Below, one piece after another: positions 23,860 to 32,818 of a stretch of DNA of 51,055 nt. Numbering within the stretch: the first letter of the stretch is position 1; the number at the start of each line of letters is the position of its first letter. The DNA is from Ruminococcus sp. (lineage in GTDB: Bacteria > Bacillota > Clostridia > Oscillospirales > Ruminococcaceae). The translations under genes were made by a program, and so were the position numbers. The stretch lies in NCBI GenBank assembly GCA_021199305.1, contig JAJQIH010000038.1, positions 1 to 51,055 on the forward strand. The letters run 5' to 3'. The notes under the pieces are model-generated. The model worked only from the letters and a program-made list of their open reading frames with translations, ran no database searches and was not told where the DNA came from.

Positions 23860-23994
23860 ATGAAAAGAACTTATCAGCCAAAGAAAAGACAAAGACAGAA
23901 GGTTCACGGCTTTCGCAAAAGAATGTCAACTTCTAACGGACGCAAGATCTTAGCTCGCAGAAGACTAAAGGGAAGAAAAAAATTAAGCTACTAA
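23860..23994 (+). CDS. rpmH: Ribosomal protein L34
   Basis: 44 residues, beginning [20 protein letters not shown] and ending in GRKKLSY, the standard bL34 pattern. Located divergently from dnaA and just before rnpA as in nearly all bacteria. GGAGGGAGG lies upstream of the ATG. An imperfect hairpin and T-run separate it from rnpA, probably lowering rnpA expression relative to L34. Confidence 0.97.
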   Translation: MKRTYQPKKRQRQKVHGFRKRMSTSNGRKILARRRLKGRKKLSY

Positions 23995-24000
23995 TTCGCT

Positions 24001-24050
24001 GACCGCCTCTACTACTTTGAATTAGAAAAGTATAGAAGTGGTCTTTTTAT
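24001..24050 (+). terminator. Attenuating hairpin between rpmH and rnpA
   Basis: GACCGCCTCTACTACTTT pairs imperfectly with AAAAGTATAGAAGTGGTC, followed by TTTTTATTT. Confidence 0.7.
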
Positions 24051-24063
24051 TTACGAGGGAAAA

Positions 24064-24420
24064 ATGCTTTTTACCGACATTATAAAATCCAACAAAGAAT
24101 TTTCAAGAGTTTACAAAAAGGGGCGCTATTGTACCAACGAATTTATATGCGTATATTATCTCAGAAACAACACCCCCTACAACAAGCTCGGAATAACGGT
24201 ATCAAAAAAGCTTGGCAACGCCGTAGAACGCAATCGTGCGAAGAGAATAATTCGTGCAGCGTACAGAGAAAGCGAGCGCAGCCTTCCTTTGGGATATGAT
24301 CTGGTGGCGGTTGCAAGAGCAGGCATCAAGGGTAAGAAGTCAACCGACATAAAGCGGTTTTTTGTAAGAAATCTTAACGCTGACATAAACAGAAGCTTCA
24401 AAAAGGGTAAAAAGCAATGA
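24064..24420 (+). CDS. rnpA: Ribonuclease P protein component
   Basis: 118 residues with the RNR motif GNAVERNRAKRIIRAAYR (about 51-68), which contacts the catalytic RNA, and FxxVYxxG-like FSRVYKKGRY near the N-terminus. It assists pre-tRNA 5-prime processing. Its stop overlaps the yidD start (ATGA), so translation is coupled. Confidence 0.95.
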   Translation: MLFTDIIKSNKEFSRVYKKGRYCTNEFICVYYLRNNTPYNKLGITVSKKLGNAVERNRAKRIIRAAYRESERSLPLGYDLVAVARAGIKGKKSTDIKRFFVRNLNADINRSFKKGKKQ

Positions 24421-24662
24421 AGCAGGTAATGATATTTCTTGTGAAAATTTATCAGAAGGTAATTTCACCGCTTTTTCCTGCAAGGTGCAAATACTACCCC
24501 ACCTGTTCAAAGTACGCAGTAGACGCTTTTAAAAAGCACGGATTTTTCAAGGGGTTAATTTTAGCGGTGTGGCGAATTTTACGCTGCAATCCATGGTCGA
24601 ACGGAGAAATTGATCCCGTTCCAGAAAAGTTTACACTAAAACGAAACAAAAAAGGAGTTTAG
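24417..24662 (+). CDS. yidD: Membrane protein insertion efficiency factor YidD
   Basis: 81 residues. FLVKIYQKVISPLFPARCKY and the conserved YPTCSKYAVDAFKKHG with the RCNPW motif identify YidD, an amphipathic membrane-associated helper of YidC. It overlaps rnpA by four bases and precedes yidC by three. Confidence 0.95.
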   Translation: MKQVMIFLVKIYQKVISPLFPARCKYYPTCSKYAVDAFKKHGFFKGLILAVWRILRCNPWSNGEIDPVPEKFTLKRNKKGV

Positions 24663-24665
24663 TCT

Positions 24666-26030
24666 ATGTGGAATATTCCTATTATCACGCCGATACTCGG
24701 CTACCTGATGAAATTGTGCTATTGGATTTGCCAGGACAACTATGCTATTGCGCTGATTATTTTCACGCTGATTGTTAAGCTTTTAACGCTTCCAACGTCG
24801 ATAAAGCAGCAAAAGAGCACTGCCAAAATGGCAAAATTCAGTCCGAAGCTTCAAAGGCTTCAGAAGCAGTACGCAAACAACAAGGAAAAGCTTCAGGAAG
24901 AAACGATGAAGCTCTATAACGAAGAGGGCGTAAACCCAATGGGAAGCTGCCTGCCGACAATAATTACTATGGTAATTCTTTTCGGTGTTATCGGAGTTGT
25001 TTACTCTCCTCTGAATTACATTTCAAATATAGGAGATCAGAGCTTTAGCCTTTGGTCAAACAAGAACGAAACGATAACAGAAGCCGAGGACCTTGTAACT
25101 GACGTTATTATCTTCGCGGATAAGCTCGACGGCAGGAGCTACTCGGAGCTGACTGACGATGAGATTGAAGAAATTTTCACAGTTGATGTTCTTGAAGAGG
25201 GCGAAAAGATAAACAGCGTCAGCGTTTCACAGGACGACGCTTCCGAGTCGGAGCTTGAAAGAGCTCAAAGGGTATTTTCTGAACTTTATCCTGACGATGC
25301 TGAGTTTGCCGAAAAGATAACAGACAGCGACGTTCTGGCATCAAGGCTTTATCAAAGACCACAGCTACTTATTTTCCAGATTATAGATGCAGGCTACGGA
25401 GATATGTTTAACGTAGTTGAGGACGGCCTGGCGGACGAGCTTGAAGAGGTTGACTACACATTCTTCTCAATCCCTCTGAGCGCAATGCCGAGCTGGACAT
25501 CATTCTATGTTATAATCCCGATTCTTTCACTTCTTTCACAGCTGGCGCTGACAGTGATTTCTCAGCACTACCAGAAGAAGAACAACACAAACGCTTCAAC
25601 CGGCGGAATGGGAATGAAGGCTATGCTTTACATTATGCCGCTATTCTCGTTCTGGATTTCGTTCAGCTTCCCGGCAGGACTAGGTCTTTACTGGACGTTG
25701 TCGTCAATTTATTCGCTGATTCAGACGGTAGCTCTCAACAAGATTTATACGCCTGAGCGTGTTGAAAAAATGGATGCTGGAAAGACGAAGAAAAAGAAGA
25801 AAAAGCCGAGTATGTACGAGAGAGCTTTGCAGGCACAGCAAATGCAGCAGGGCGGCGGTACTGTCAATACAAACGGCAGCAGAGCGACTGTAATCTATGA
25901 TGATGACGGAAACGAAAAGAAAATGAGCAAGGAAGAAAGAAGAGCTTACGACCGCCAGAAAATAGCAGAAGCCAGAAAGCGAATGGCTGAAAAGTATGGC
26001 GACGAGTACGAAGAGTTTTTGGATGATTGA
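24666..26030 (+). CDS. yidC: Membrane protein insertase YidC/Oxa1 family
   Basis: 454 residues. Transmembrane segments are near the N-terminus (about 5-40), around 95-118, and three in the C-terminal half (about 275-295, 315-335 and 340-360). The conserved hydrophilic loop is QQKSTAKMAKFSPKLQRLQK. An unusually long acidic segment of roughly 130 residues (about 125-255) lies between the second and third membrane helices, predicted outside the membrane. The C-terminus is Lys-rich then Gln/Gly-rich and may bind ribosomes. AAGGAG eight bases upstream fixes the start. Confidence 0.92.
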   Translation: MWNIPIITPILGYLMKLCYWICQDNYAIALIIFTLIVKLLTLPTSIKQQKSTAKMAKFSPKLQRLQKQYANNKEKLQEETMKLYNEEGVNPMGSCLPTIITMVILFGVIGVVYSPLNYISNIGDQSFSLWSNKNETITEAEDLVTDVIIFADKLDGRSYSELTDDEIEEIFTVDVLEEGEKINSVSVSQDDASESELERAQRVFSELYPDDAEFAEKITDSDVLASRLYQRPQLLIFQIIDAGYGDMFNVVEDGLADELEEVDYTFFSIPLSAMPSWTSFYVIIPILSLLSQLALTVISQHYQKKNNTNASTGGMGMKAMLYIMPLFSFWISFSFPAGLGLYWTLSSIYSLIQTVALNKIYTPERVEKMDAGKTKKKKKKPSMYERALQAQQMQQGGGTVNTNGSRATVIYDDDGNEKKMSKEERRAYDRQKIAEARKRMAEKYGDEYEEFLDD

Positions 26031-26048
26031 TGAGAGGAAGGATTTAAA

Positions 26049-26831
26049 ATGAAAAAGGTATTTACTGCAGAAAGTATTGAAGAGGCAAAAAAGCAGGCAG
26101 CAGAGGAATTTGGCGTAGCTGAGGAGGAGATTACATTTAACGTATTGAAGGACGCTAAAAAGTCTCTCTTTGGCAAGGTTAAAGAGGACGCTGAGGTTGA
26201 AGCTGAATACGAGCCTTCAAAGGCACAGATTGCTTCGAGTTATATAGTAAGCGTGTTTGAAAAGATGGGCTGCGAGAATGTAAGCGTTGAGATTACTGAA
26301 ATTGAAAAGGGAGTATCACTTGACTTTTCGGGCGACGGAGTAGAAGAATCTATCGGCAGACGTGGAGAGGTTCTGGACGCTTTACAGTACCTCGCTTCTC
26401 TTGTTTGCAACAAGGTTGACAGAGATTATTTCAGAATCGCTACCGACTGCAACGGCTTCAGAGACAGAAGACAGGCACAGCTTGAAGGACTTGCAAGAAA
26501 GATTGCGGCTAACGTCAAGAGAACAGGAAGATCTACCGCTCTTGAGCCGATGAATCCTTATGAGAGAAGAATTATCCATGCGACAATTACCGACATCGAG
26601 GGAGTTTCCTCTCATTCAAAGGGCGAGGATCCATACAGAAAGGTAATTATCACCTCAAATGAAAGACGTCCACGTTCAAAGGGCGGCTACAACAAGAGAG
26701 GAAATCAGAACAGACAGAACAGAAACAGACAAAAGGGCTACGATATTGTAAGCTCGTTTGAAAAGGAATATAAAAAGCCGAAGCCTGAGGATAGTCTTGG
26801 TTCGGGACTTTATACAAAGATCGACCTTTAA
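26049..26831 (+). CDS. jag: Jag/KhpB RNA-binding protein (Jag-N, KH, R3H)
   Basis: 260 residues. The N-terminal Jag_N domain is about 1-50 (EEAKKQAAEEFGV, then KKSLFGKVKEDAEV). The KH domain has GRRGEVLDALQYLASLV (about 105-121). The R3H domain has PMNPYERRIIHATI (about 172-185) followed by SHSKGEDPYRKVII. A basic Asn/Arg/Gln-rich tail follows. Binds RNA and influences cell division and envelope genes in other Firmicutes. Its frame overlaps the open upstream extension of mnmE, which is not used. Confidence 0.93.
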   Translation: MKKVFTAESIEEAKKQAAEEFGVAEEEITFNVLKDAKKSLFGKVKEDAEVEAEYEPSKAQIASSYIVSVFEKMGCENVSVEITEIEKGVSLDFSGDGVEESIGRRGEVLDALQYLASLVCNKVDRDYFRIATDCNGFRDRRQAQLEGLARKIAANVKRTGRSTALEPMNPYERRIIHATITDIEGVSSHSKGEDPYRKVIITSNERRPRSKGGYNKRGNQNRQNRNRQKGYDIVSSFEKEYKKPKPEDSLGSGLYTKIDL

Positions 26832-26898
26832 ATTTGAAGATAAGACTAAGGAAAGTGCGGCTATGTCGCACTTTTTCTATACAGGCAAGGAGGGCGCT

Positions 26899-28251
26899 AT
26901 GGAAACGATCTGTGCAATATCCACTGCACTTTCGCAGGGAGCAATTTCACTTATCAGAATAAGCGGAGATAAAGCGATAGAAACAGCAGACAAAGTTTTC
27001 CGTTCTTTTTCAGGCAGGAAGGTGTCTGATATGGACGGACATACCTGCTCATATGGAAAGATTTACGATAAGGAACAACCGGTCGACGATGTTTTGCTTA
27101 CTGTTTTTCGCGCTCCTTCAAGCTATACTGGCGAGGACACAGTTGAAATTTCCTGCCACGGCGGCGTTTTCGTAACAAAAAAAGTTCTGGAGCTTGTAAT
27201 CCGTGCTGGCGCCAAACAGGCTTTAGCTGGCGAATTTACAAAGCGAGCCTTTGTAAACGGAAAGCTTGACCTTACACAAGCGGAAGCTGTTATGGATATA
27301 ATTTCCTCCGAGGGCGAGCGAGCGCTCGGTTCTGCTAACAGAATGCGTGACGGCGCAGTTTATAAAAAAATTACCGCCGTTCGGCAGGAGCTGCTCACGC
27401 TTCTCGCCTCACTTGCTGCGTGGGCGGACTACCCCGAGGAGGATTTGCCTGATATTGAGCAGGAAAGCTTGAAAGCGACTATAAGAAGCGCCAACGATGA
27501 GATGCTTAAGCTTATCAAAAGCTACAACGACGGTCTTGTCTTTAAAGAGGGCGTTGAAACAGCGATTGTTGGAAGTCCGAATGTCGGAAAATCGTCGCTT
27601 ATGAATTATCTGTTAGGCTTCGACCGCTCGATTGTCACAGACATCGAGGGAACTACCCGTGACGTGATTGAAGAAACTGCAAGAATTGGCGATATAACGC
27701 TGAAGCTTTGCGATACAGCGGGAATCAGAACCACTGACGATGTGGTTGAAAGTATAGGAGTTAAGCTTGCAAAGGAAAAGCTTGAGGGCGCAAGGCTCGT
27801 TTTAGCGGTATTTGATGCTTCAAGTGAACTTAATGGCGAGGACAAGGAACTTTTATCAGAGCTTAAACCTCAGAACACTCTTGTAATTCTCAACAAGACG
27901 GATCTTGAAAGAAAGCTTGTGTCGTCAGATTTTTCGGGCTTTAAAACGGTAGAGGTGTCCGTTACGGAGCAGACAGGACTTGACAGATTAAAAGAAGAAA
28001 TTTTAAACCTTATCGGCGTTACTAACGCTTCAAACGAGGAGGTTTTCGCTTCCCTGCGGCAAAAGGATTGCGCTCAAAGGGCGAGCGGACTTTTAAGCTC
28101 GGCTCTTGAAGCGGCGGAGACGGGCGAAACGCCGGATGCTATAACAGTTCTTTTGGACGAAGCGCTGTCAAGCCTTCTGGAGCTTACAGGCGAGCGAGCT
28201 ACAGACACGGTAGTAGACGAGGTATTTTCACGGTTTTGTGTTGGAAAGTAG
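26899..28251 (+). CDS. mnmE: tRNA uridine-5-carboxymethylaminomethyl modification GTPase MnmE
   Basis: 450 residues from ATG 26899, chosen because AAGGAGG precedes it and METICAISTALSQGAISLIR is the conserved start. The frame is open back to 26758 inside jag. N-terminal folate-binding domain, helical domain, and GTPase with G1 GSPNVGKSSLM, DTAGIR and NKTD. The C-terminal FCVGK carries the catalytic Cys. Acts with MnmG on wobble uridine 34. Confidence 0.95.
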   Translation: METICAISTALSQGAISLIRISGDKAIETADKVFRSFSGRKVSDMDGHTCSYGKIYDKEQPVDDVLLTVFRAPSSYTGEDTVEISCHGGVFVTKKVLELVIRAGAKQALAGEFTKRAFVNGKLDLTQAEAVMDIISSEGERALGSANRMRDGAVYKKITAVRQELLTLLASLAAWADYPEEDLPDIEQESLKATIRSANDEMLKLIKSYNDGLVFKEGVETAIVGSPNVGKSSLMNYLLGFDRSIVTDIEGTTRDVIEETARIGDITLKLCDTAGIRTTDDVVESIGVKLAKEKLEGARLVLAVFDASSELNGEDKELLSELKPQNTLVILNKTDLERKLVSSDFSGFKTVEVSVTEQTGLDRLKEEILNLIGVTNASNEEVFASLRQKDCAQRASGLLSSALEAAETGETPDAITVLLDEALSSLLELTGERATDTVVDEVFSRFCVGK

Positions 28252-28260
28252 AGGGGCAAA

Positions 28261-30114
28261 ATGGTTTTGGAAAGCTATGATGTAATTGTTGTGGGGGCAG
28301 GTCACGCTGGCTGCGAAGCGGCGCTCGCAAGCGCAAGGCTCGGAGCTAAAACGGCGCTTTTTACACTCACTCTTGACGCTCTGGCGAATATGCCCTGTAA
28401 CCCGTCTATTGGCGGAACTGCAAAGGGACACTTAGTGCGTGAAATTGACGCTTTAGGCGGCGAAATGGGAAAGGCCGCGGACGCTACATTCTTGCAAAGC
28501 AGAATGCTCAACAGAGGAAAGGGCCCTGCTGTGCATTCGCTTCGTGTTCAGTCTGACAGAGTAAAGTACCACACATATATGAAGCAGGCAGTTGAGAAAA
28601 CGCCGCTATTGGACTTAAAACAGGGCGAGGTTACAGAAATTTTGTGCGAGGACGGTAAAGTCTGCGGAGTAAAAACCCGCCTTCAGAGCGAGTATGCCGC
28701 AAAGGCTGTAATTATCTGTTCGGGTACATACCTCAAGGGCAAGATTTTTGTAGGCGCAGAAAGCTACGAAAGCGGCCCTGATTCAACGCTTCCTGCAAAT
28801 TTTCTGTCGGCTTCTCTTGAAAAGTGCGGCGTTAAATTAAGACGCTTTAAAACGGGAACGCCCGCGAGAGTTCACCGCCGCTCGATTGATTTTGACAGAC
28901 TTGAAAGACAGGACGGCGACGAGGACATAACACCGTTTTCTTTTGAAACAAAGGGCGAGCTTCACAACACTCTCCCCTGCTACATAGGCTATACAAACGA
29001 AAAAACCCACGAGGTTATTTTAAGGAATATAAAACGCTCGGCGATGTACGGTGGTCAGATTGAGGGAATAGGCCCGAGATACTGTCCGTCTATCGAGGAC
29101 AAAATTATGCGCTTTTCCGACAGGCCTCGCCACCAGCTTTTTATTGAGCCGATGGGACTTGACACGGACGAGTTTTACCTTCAGGGAATGTCAACCTCGC
29201 TTCCCGAGGAGGTACAGATTGAATTTTTAAGAACCATAAAGGGCCTTGAAAATGTCGAAATAATGCGAAACGCTTATGCGATAGAGTATGATTGCTGCGA
29301 CCCGACAGAGCTTTACGCAACGCTTGAATTTAAAACCGTAAAAGGCCTGTATGGAGCGGGTCAGTTTAACGGAACCTCAGGATATGAGGAAGCGGCGGCG
29401 CAAGGTCTGATTGCTGGAATTAACGCCGCAAGGCAAACACAGGACAAGGAGCCTGTAATTCTTGACAGGGCAAGCTCCTATATCGGAACGCTTATAGACG
29501 ACCTTGTTACAAAAGGCTGCAGCGACCCGTACAGAATGCTGACTTCCCGAAGCGAGTACAGACTGGTTCTTCGGCAGGATAACGCCGACCAACGCTTAAC
29601 GCCGCTCGGCTACGAAATAGGACTTATTTCAAAGGAGCGGTACGACGCACTTTGCGAAAAGCAAAGGCTTATCGACGAGGAGCTTAAAAGAGTAAAGAGC
29701 GTCAACATCTCGCCGCTTGATGTAAACGAATATTTAAAGGAAATGGGAACCGAACCGCTCTCGACTGGCGCAAAGCTAAGTCAGCTTATAAGACGTCCGC
29801 AGCTTAGCTACAAAGGTTTAGCGCCGTTTGACAAGGGCCGCCCGAAGCTGAGCGATGAGGTCGCAGAGCAGGTTGAGCTTTCAATAAAGTACGAAGGATA
29901 TATTAAAATTCAGCTTGAGCGAATAGAAAGTATGCGACGACTTGAGAAAAAGGAGCTGCCGCAGGATATTGACTATTCAAAAATACGTGGATTGCGGCTT
30001 GAAGCGGCGGAAAAGCTAGGAAAAATCCGTCCGCTTAATCTCGGTCAGGCGAGCAGAATTTCTGGCGTAAATCCAGCGGACATTTCAGTTTTGCTGATAT
30101 GGCTTGAGCGGTAA
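28261..30114 (+). CDS. mnmG: tRNA uridine-5-carboxymethylaminomethyl modification enzyme MnmG
   Basis: 617 residues. FAD-binding Rossmann motif [19 protein letters not shown] (about 11-29), [20 protein letters not shown], and the second GxGxxN-like [18 protein letters not shown] (about 363). FAD/NADH-dependent partner of MnmE. It starts nine bases after mnmE with a GAGGGG site and continues the operon toward rsmG. Confidence 0.96.
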   Translation: MVLESYDVIVVGAGHAGCEAALASARLGAKTALFTLTLDALANMPCNPSIGGTAKGHLVREIDALGGEMGKAADATFLQSRMLNRGKGPAVHSLRVQSDRVKYHTYMKQAVEKTPLLDLKQGEVTEILCEDGKVCGVKTRLQSEYAAKAVIICSGTYLKGKIFVGAESYESGPDSTLPANFLSASLEKCGVKLRRFKTGTPARVHRRSIDFDRLERQDGDEDITPFSFETKGELHNTLPCYIGYTNEKTHEVILRNIKRSAMYGGQIEGIGPRYCPSIEDKIMRFSDRPRHQLFIEPMGLDTDEFYLQGMSTSLPEEVQIEFLRTIKGLENVEIMRNAYAIEYDCCDPTELYATLEFKTVKGLYGAGQFNGTSGYEEAAAQGLIAGINAARQTQDKEPVILDRASSYIGTLIDDLVTKGCSDPYRMLTSRSEYRLVLRQDNADQRLTPLGYEIGLISKERYDALCEKQRLIDEELKRVKSVNISPLDVNEYLKEMGTEPLSTGAKLSQLIRRPQLSYKGLAPFDKGRPKLSDEVAEQVELSIKYEGYIKIQLERIESMRRLEKKELPQDIDYSKIRGLRLEAAEKLGKIRPLNLGQASRISGVNPADISVLLIWLER

Positions 30115-30126
30115 GGAGGGGTAAAA

Positions 30127-30834
30127 TTGATAAAAAACGAGTTGAATATGCTGCTTGACGAGATTGGTTTGTCTTTGACGGACAAGCAGCTTGAAGACTT
30201 TGACCGCTATGCGCATATGCTTGTGTCGTATAACAAGAATGTGAACCTGACGGCTCTTACCTCGCCTGATGAAATTGCCGAAAAGCATTTTATCGACAGC
30301 TTACTCCCCTTTTTGCATTTTGAAATCAATCAGGGAGCGAGCGTTATTGACGTCGGAACGGGTGCAGGCTTTCCGTCAGTTCCTTTAAAAATCGTTCGAG
30401 AGGATCTTGAAATTACGCTTCTTGACTCGCTTTTGAAGAGAGTGAGGTTTTTAGAGCTTTTATGCTGCACTATGGACATCAAAGCAACGTGTATTCACGG
30501 CCGTGCGGAGGAGCTGGCGAGAAAGAAGGAGTACAGAGAGCTTTACGATATAGCTACTGCCCGAGCGGTGGCAAATCTTCCTGCGCTTTGTGAATTTTGC
30601 CTGCCGTTTGTTAAGGTTGGCGGATATTTTCTCGCCTTAAAGGGAAGCCAGGGAACTGACGAAGCGAAAGCTGCCTACACGGCAATTAAGACGCTCGGCG
30701 GAAAGCTTGAAGAGGTTTACGAATATTCCCTGCCGTGCGGCGACAAGAGAACGCTCGTGGTTGTTAAAAAAATATCGCAAACTCCGCCAAAATACCCCCG
30801 AAACAAAGCCGCTATGACCAAAAGACCTCTTTGA
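30127..30834 (+). CDS. rsmG: 16S rRNA (guanine527-N7)-methyltransferase RsmG
   Basis: 235 residues. SAM-binding motif VIDVGTGAGFPSVPLKI (about 74-90) and ATARAVANLPALCEFCLPFV (about 146-165) are typical. Starts with TTG 30127 behind AAGGAGGGG. A strong terminator follows at 30902. Confidence 0.94.
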   Translation: MIKNELNMLLDEIGLSLTDKQLEDFDRYAHMLVSYNKNVNLTALTSPDEIAEKHFIDSLLPFLHFEINQGASVIDVGTGAGFPSVPLKIVREDLEITLLDSLLKRVRFLELLCCTMDIKATCIHGRAEELARKKEYRELYDIATARAVANLPALCEFCLPFVKVGGYFLALKGSQGTDEAKAAYTAIKTLGGKLEEVYEYSLPCGDKRTLVVVKKISQTPPKYPRNKAAMTKRPL

Positions 30835-30901
30835 TTTGACGAGCTTTGGCGAAGTAAAGCGAAGGAGCAAGAAATTTTTTGGTAGAAATCTATGAATAAT
30901 T

Positions 30902-30938
30902 GTGCTATTCTTGAAGTGGAAAAGAATAGCACTTTTTT
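30902..30938 (+). terminator. Terminator between rsmG and noc
   Basis: GTGCTATTCTT pairs perfectly with AAGAATAGCAC over a nine-base loop, followed by six Ts. It overlaps the open upstream extension of the noc frame, which argues against the earlier ATG at 30892. Confidence 0.9.
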
Positions 30939-30960
30939 GTTTCAGAAAGGACGACAAAGA

Positions 30961-31770
30961 ATGGTAGGGTTAAAGACAAAGAAAAAAGAGCCTGACGTTC
31001 GCCGGATTTTAGACATACCAATCGACAAAATCCGACCGAATCCCGGTCAGCCGAGAAAAAATTTCGATATAGCCGAGCTTACTTCCCTTGCAAAAAGTAT
31101 AGCTCGTGACGGCATAATTCAGCCGCTCTCAGTCAGAAAGCGAGGAGAAGATTACGAGCTTATTTCTGGCGAACGGCGGCTTCGTGCGGCAAAAATGGTG
31201 GGACTTACTACTGTGCCGTGCATAATGTTTGACACCAGCGAGCGAAATTCTGCGCTGATGGCTCTTATTGAAAACCTCGAACGCTCTGATTTAAGCTTCT
31301 TTGAGGAAGCCGAGGCGTTAAGCAATCTTGTAAACCTTTACGGAATGACCCAGGGCGATGCTGCCGTCAGGCTCGGTATGGCGCAGTCAACTGTCGCAAA
31401 CAAGCTTCGGCTATTAAAGCTCCCCGACGACGAGCGAAAGCTAGTTATGGCAATGGGTTTAACCGAGCGGCACGCAAGAGCGCTTGTACAGCTTGAACGA
31501 AAGCAGGACAGGCTCTACGTTTTAAATCAGATCAACAAGCAGGGCTTAAACGTTGAAAAAACTGACAAGCTCGTTCGTCAGCTACTCGAAGCGTCTGCGG
31601 CGAAAAAGTCCTACTCAAAGCGTTCGCCCGTTCTTAAAGACGTCAGACTGTTTTTTAATACAGTCAACAAGGCGGTCGAGGTTATGAAGCTCGCAGGAGT
31701 TGACGCCAACGCCACCAAAAAGCAACGCGGTAATGTTATCGAGTATGTGATAACAATTCCACTTGCGTAA
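30961..31770 (+). CDS. noc: Nucleoid occlusion / ParB-family protein Noc
   Basis: 269 residues from ATG 30961 (AAAGGA upstream). ParB/Srx CTPase domain with GQPRKNF, GIIQPLSVRKR and the GERRLRAAK phosphate motif. HTH QGDAAVRLGMAQSTVANKLR resembles Bacillus Noc (QSTIANKLRLLKL) more than Spo0J, as does TERHARALVQLE. Position after rsmG and before parA fits noc. Noc binds DNA and blocks division over the nucleoid. No NBS site was recognised nearby. Confidence 0.85.
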   Translation: MVGLKTKKKEPDVRRILDIPIDKIRPNPGQPRKNFDIAELTSLAKSIARDGIIQPLSVRKRGEDYELISGERRLRAAKMVGLTTVPCIMFDTSERNSALMALIENLERSDLSFFEEAEALSNLVNLYGMTQGDAAVRLGMAQSTVANKLRLLKLPDDERKLVMAMGLTERHARALVQLERKQDRLYVLNQINKQGLNVEKTDKLVRQLLEASAAKKSYSKRSPVLKDVRLFFNTVNKAVEVMKLAGVDANATKKQRGNVIEYVITIPLA

Positions 31771-31776
31771 ATTTGC

Positions 31777-31910
31777 TGTTTTACGTGAACATTTTCCTCT
31801 CTCCCAATGTTTCACGTTAAACATAGCGGCGATACTCTCCACAAACGCCGTTTGAATATTCTTTTAGTGTTTCACGTGAAACTCCTCCCCTTTGAGTCTT
31901 GCGTGAAACA
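31777..31910. promoter_or_regulatory. parS cluster upstream of parA
   Basis: Compared with TGTTTCACGTGAAACA: 31808-31823 TGTTTCACGTTAAACA (15/16), 31868-31883 TGTTTCACGTGAAACT (15/16), plus two degenerate sites at 31777-31792 and 31895-31910 (12/16 each). Centromere-like ParB loading sites. Confidence 0.9.
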
Positions 31911-31924
31911 TTTTTCTTTAGCCC

Positions 31925-31952
31925 TTGAAAATTGCAGAATATGTGGTATACT
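31925..31952 (+). promoter_or_regulatory. parA-parB promoter
   Basis: TTGAAA (31925-31930), 16-base spacer, TGG-TATACT (31947-31952). It sits just downstream of the parS cluster, so ParB bound there could influence it. Confidence 0.7.
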
Positions 31953-32000
31953 ATTATTTAGAGAATTTTGTACGAGCATATTCCAAGAGAGGTTAAATAA

Positions 32001-32807
32001 ATGGGAAGAATCGTAGCAGTATCCAATCAGAAGGGCGGAGTTGGAAAGTCAACGACCTGTGTTAATCTTGCCGCCGCTTTAGGCAAAAAGGGCAAGAAGG
32101 TTTTAGTGGTTGACTTTGACCCACAGGGCAACACGACCACCAGCTTTGGAATTAAAAAGCGAAGCATTAGAAACACCGTCTATGAAGCAATTTTAGGCAA
32201 CTGCCGAATGATTGAAGCTATAAACGCAACCGATTTTCGGGGCGTGTGCGTAGTTCCTGCAACGCAAACGCTTGCAGGCGCGGCGGTAGAGCTGATGGAA
32301 ACGGAAAAACGGGCGCTTCGTCTTAAAATGCAGCTTCTGAGCGTAAGGGACGACTACGATTATATTTTCATCGACTGTCCCCCGACGCTTGACCTTATAA
32401 CAATAAACGCTCTTGCGGCTTGCGACTGCGTTCTGATTCCGATTCAATGCGAGTTTTTATCGCTCGAGGGATTGGTTGAGCTTGGCGAAGCGATAAAGCG
32501 AGTAAAAAAGAGCTACAACCCGAAAATCGAGGTTTGCGGAATTTTGTTCACTATGTACGTTAAAAGGTATAACCTCACAGCTCAGGTTGTCGACGAGGTA
32601 AAAAAGCATTTCGGCGACCTGGTTTACGAAACCGTAATACCCAGAAATGTTGCGCTTTCGGAAGCGCCGAGCTTTGGCGAGCCGATAATGTACTACAACC
32701 CGAAATGCAAGGGCACAAAGGCTTATGAGGACTTAGCTGCCGAGTTTTTAAAGCGTGAAAAGAAAGCTTTGAAGGCTAAGCCGAAACAGGGCGAACGGAC
32801 ACAATAG
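32001..32807 (+). CDS. parA: Chromosome partitioning ATPase ParA/Soj
   Basis: 268 residues. Deviant Walker A NQKGGVGKSTTCVNLA (about 8-23), FDPQGNTTTS, and Walker B YIFIDCPPTLDL. Dynamic ATPase that acts with ParB on origin segregation and, in Bacillus, regulates DnaA. AGAGAGG upstream. It is 11 bases before parB, same operon. Confidence 0.95.
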   Translation: MGRIVAVSNQKGGVGKSTTCVNLAAALGKKGKKVLVVDFDPQGNTTTSFGIKKRSIRNTVYEAILGNCRMIEAINATDFRGVCVVPATQTLAGAAVELMETEKRALRLKMQLLSVRDDYDYIFIDCPPTLDLITINALAACDCVLIPIQCEFLSLEGLVELGEAIKRVKKSYNPKIEVCGILFTMYVKRYNLTAQVVDEVKKHFGDLVYETVIPRNVALSEAPSFGEPIMYYNPKCKGTKAYEDLAAEFLKREKKALKAKPKQGERTQ

Positions 32808-32818
32808 AAGGAGGAAAT

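Noticed and set aside
26758-26898. Upstream extension of mnmE from ATG 26758
   Set aside because: It overlaps jag in another frame, and the conserved N-terminus with AAGGAGG begins at 26899.
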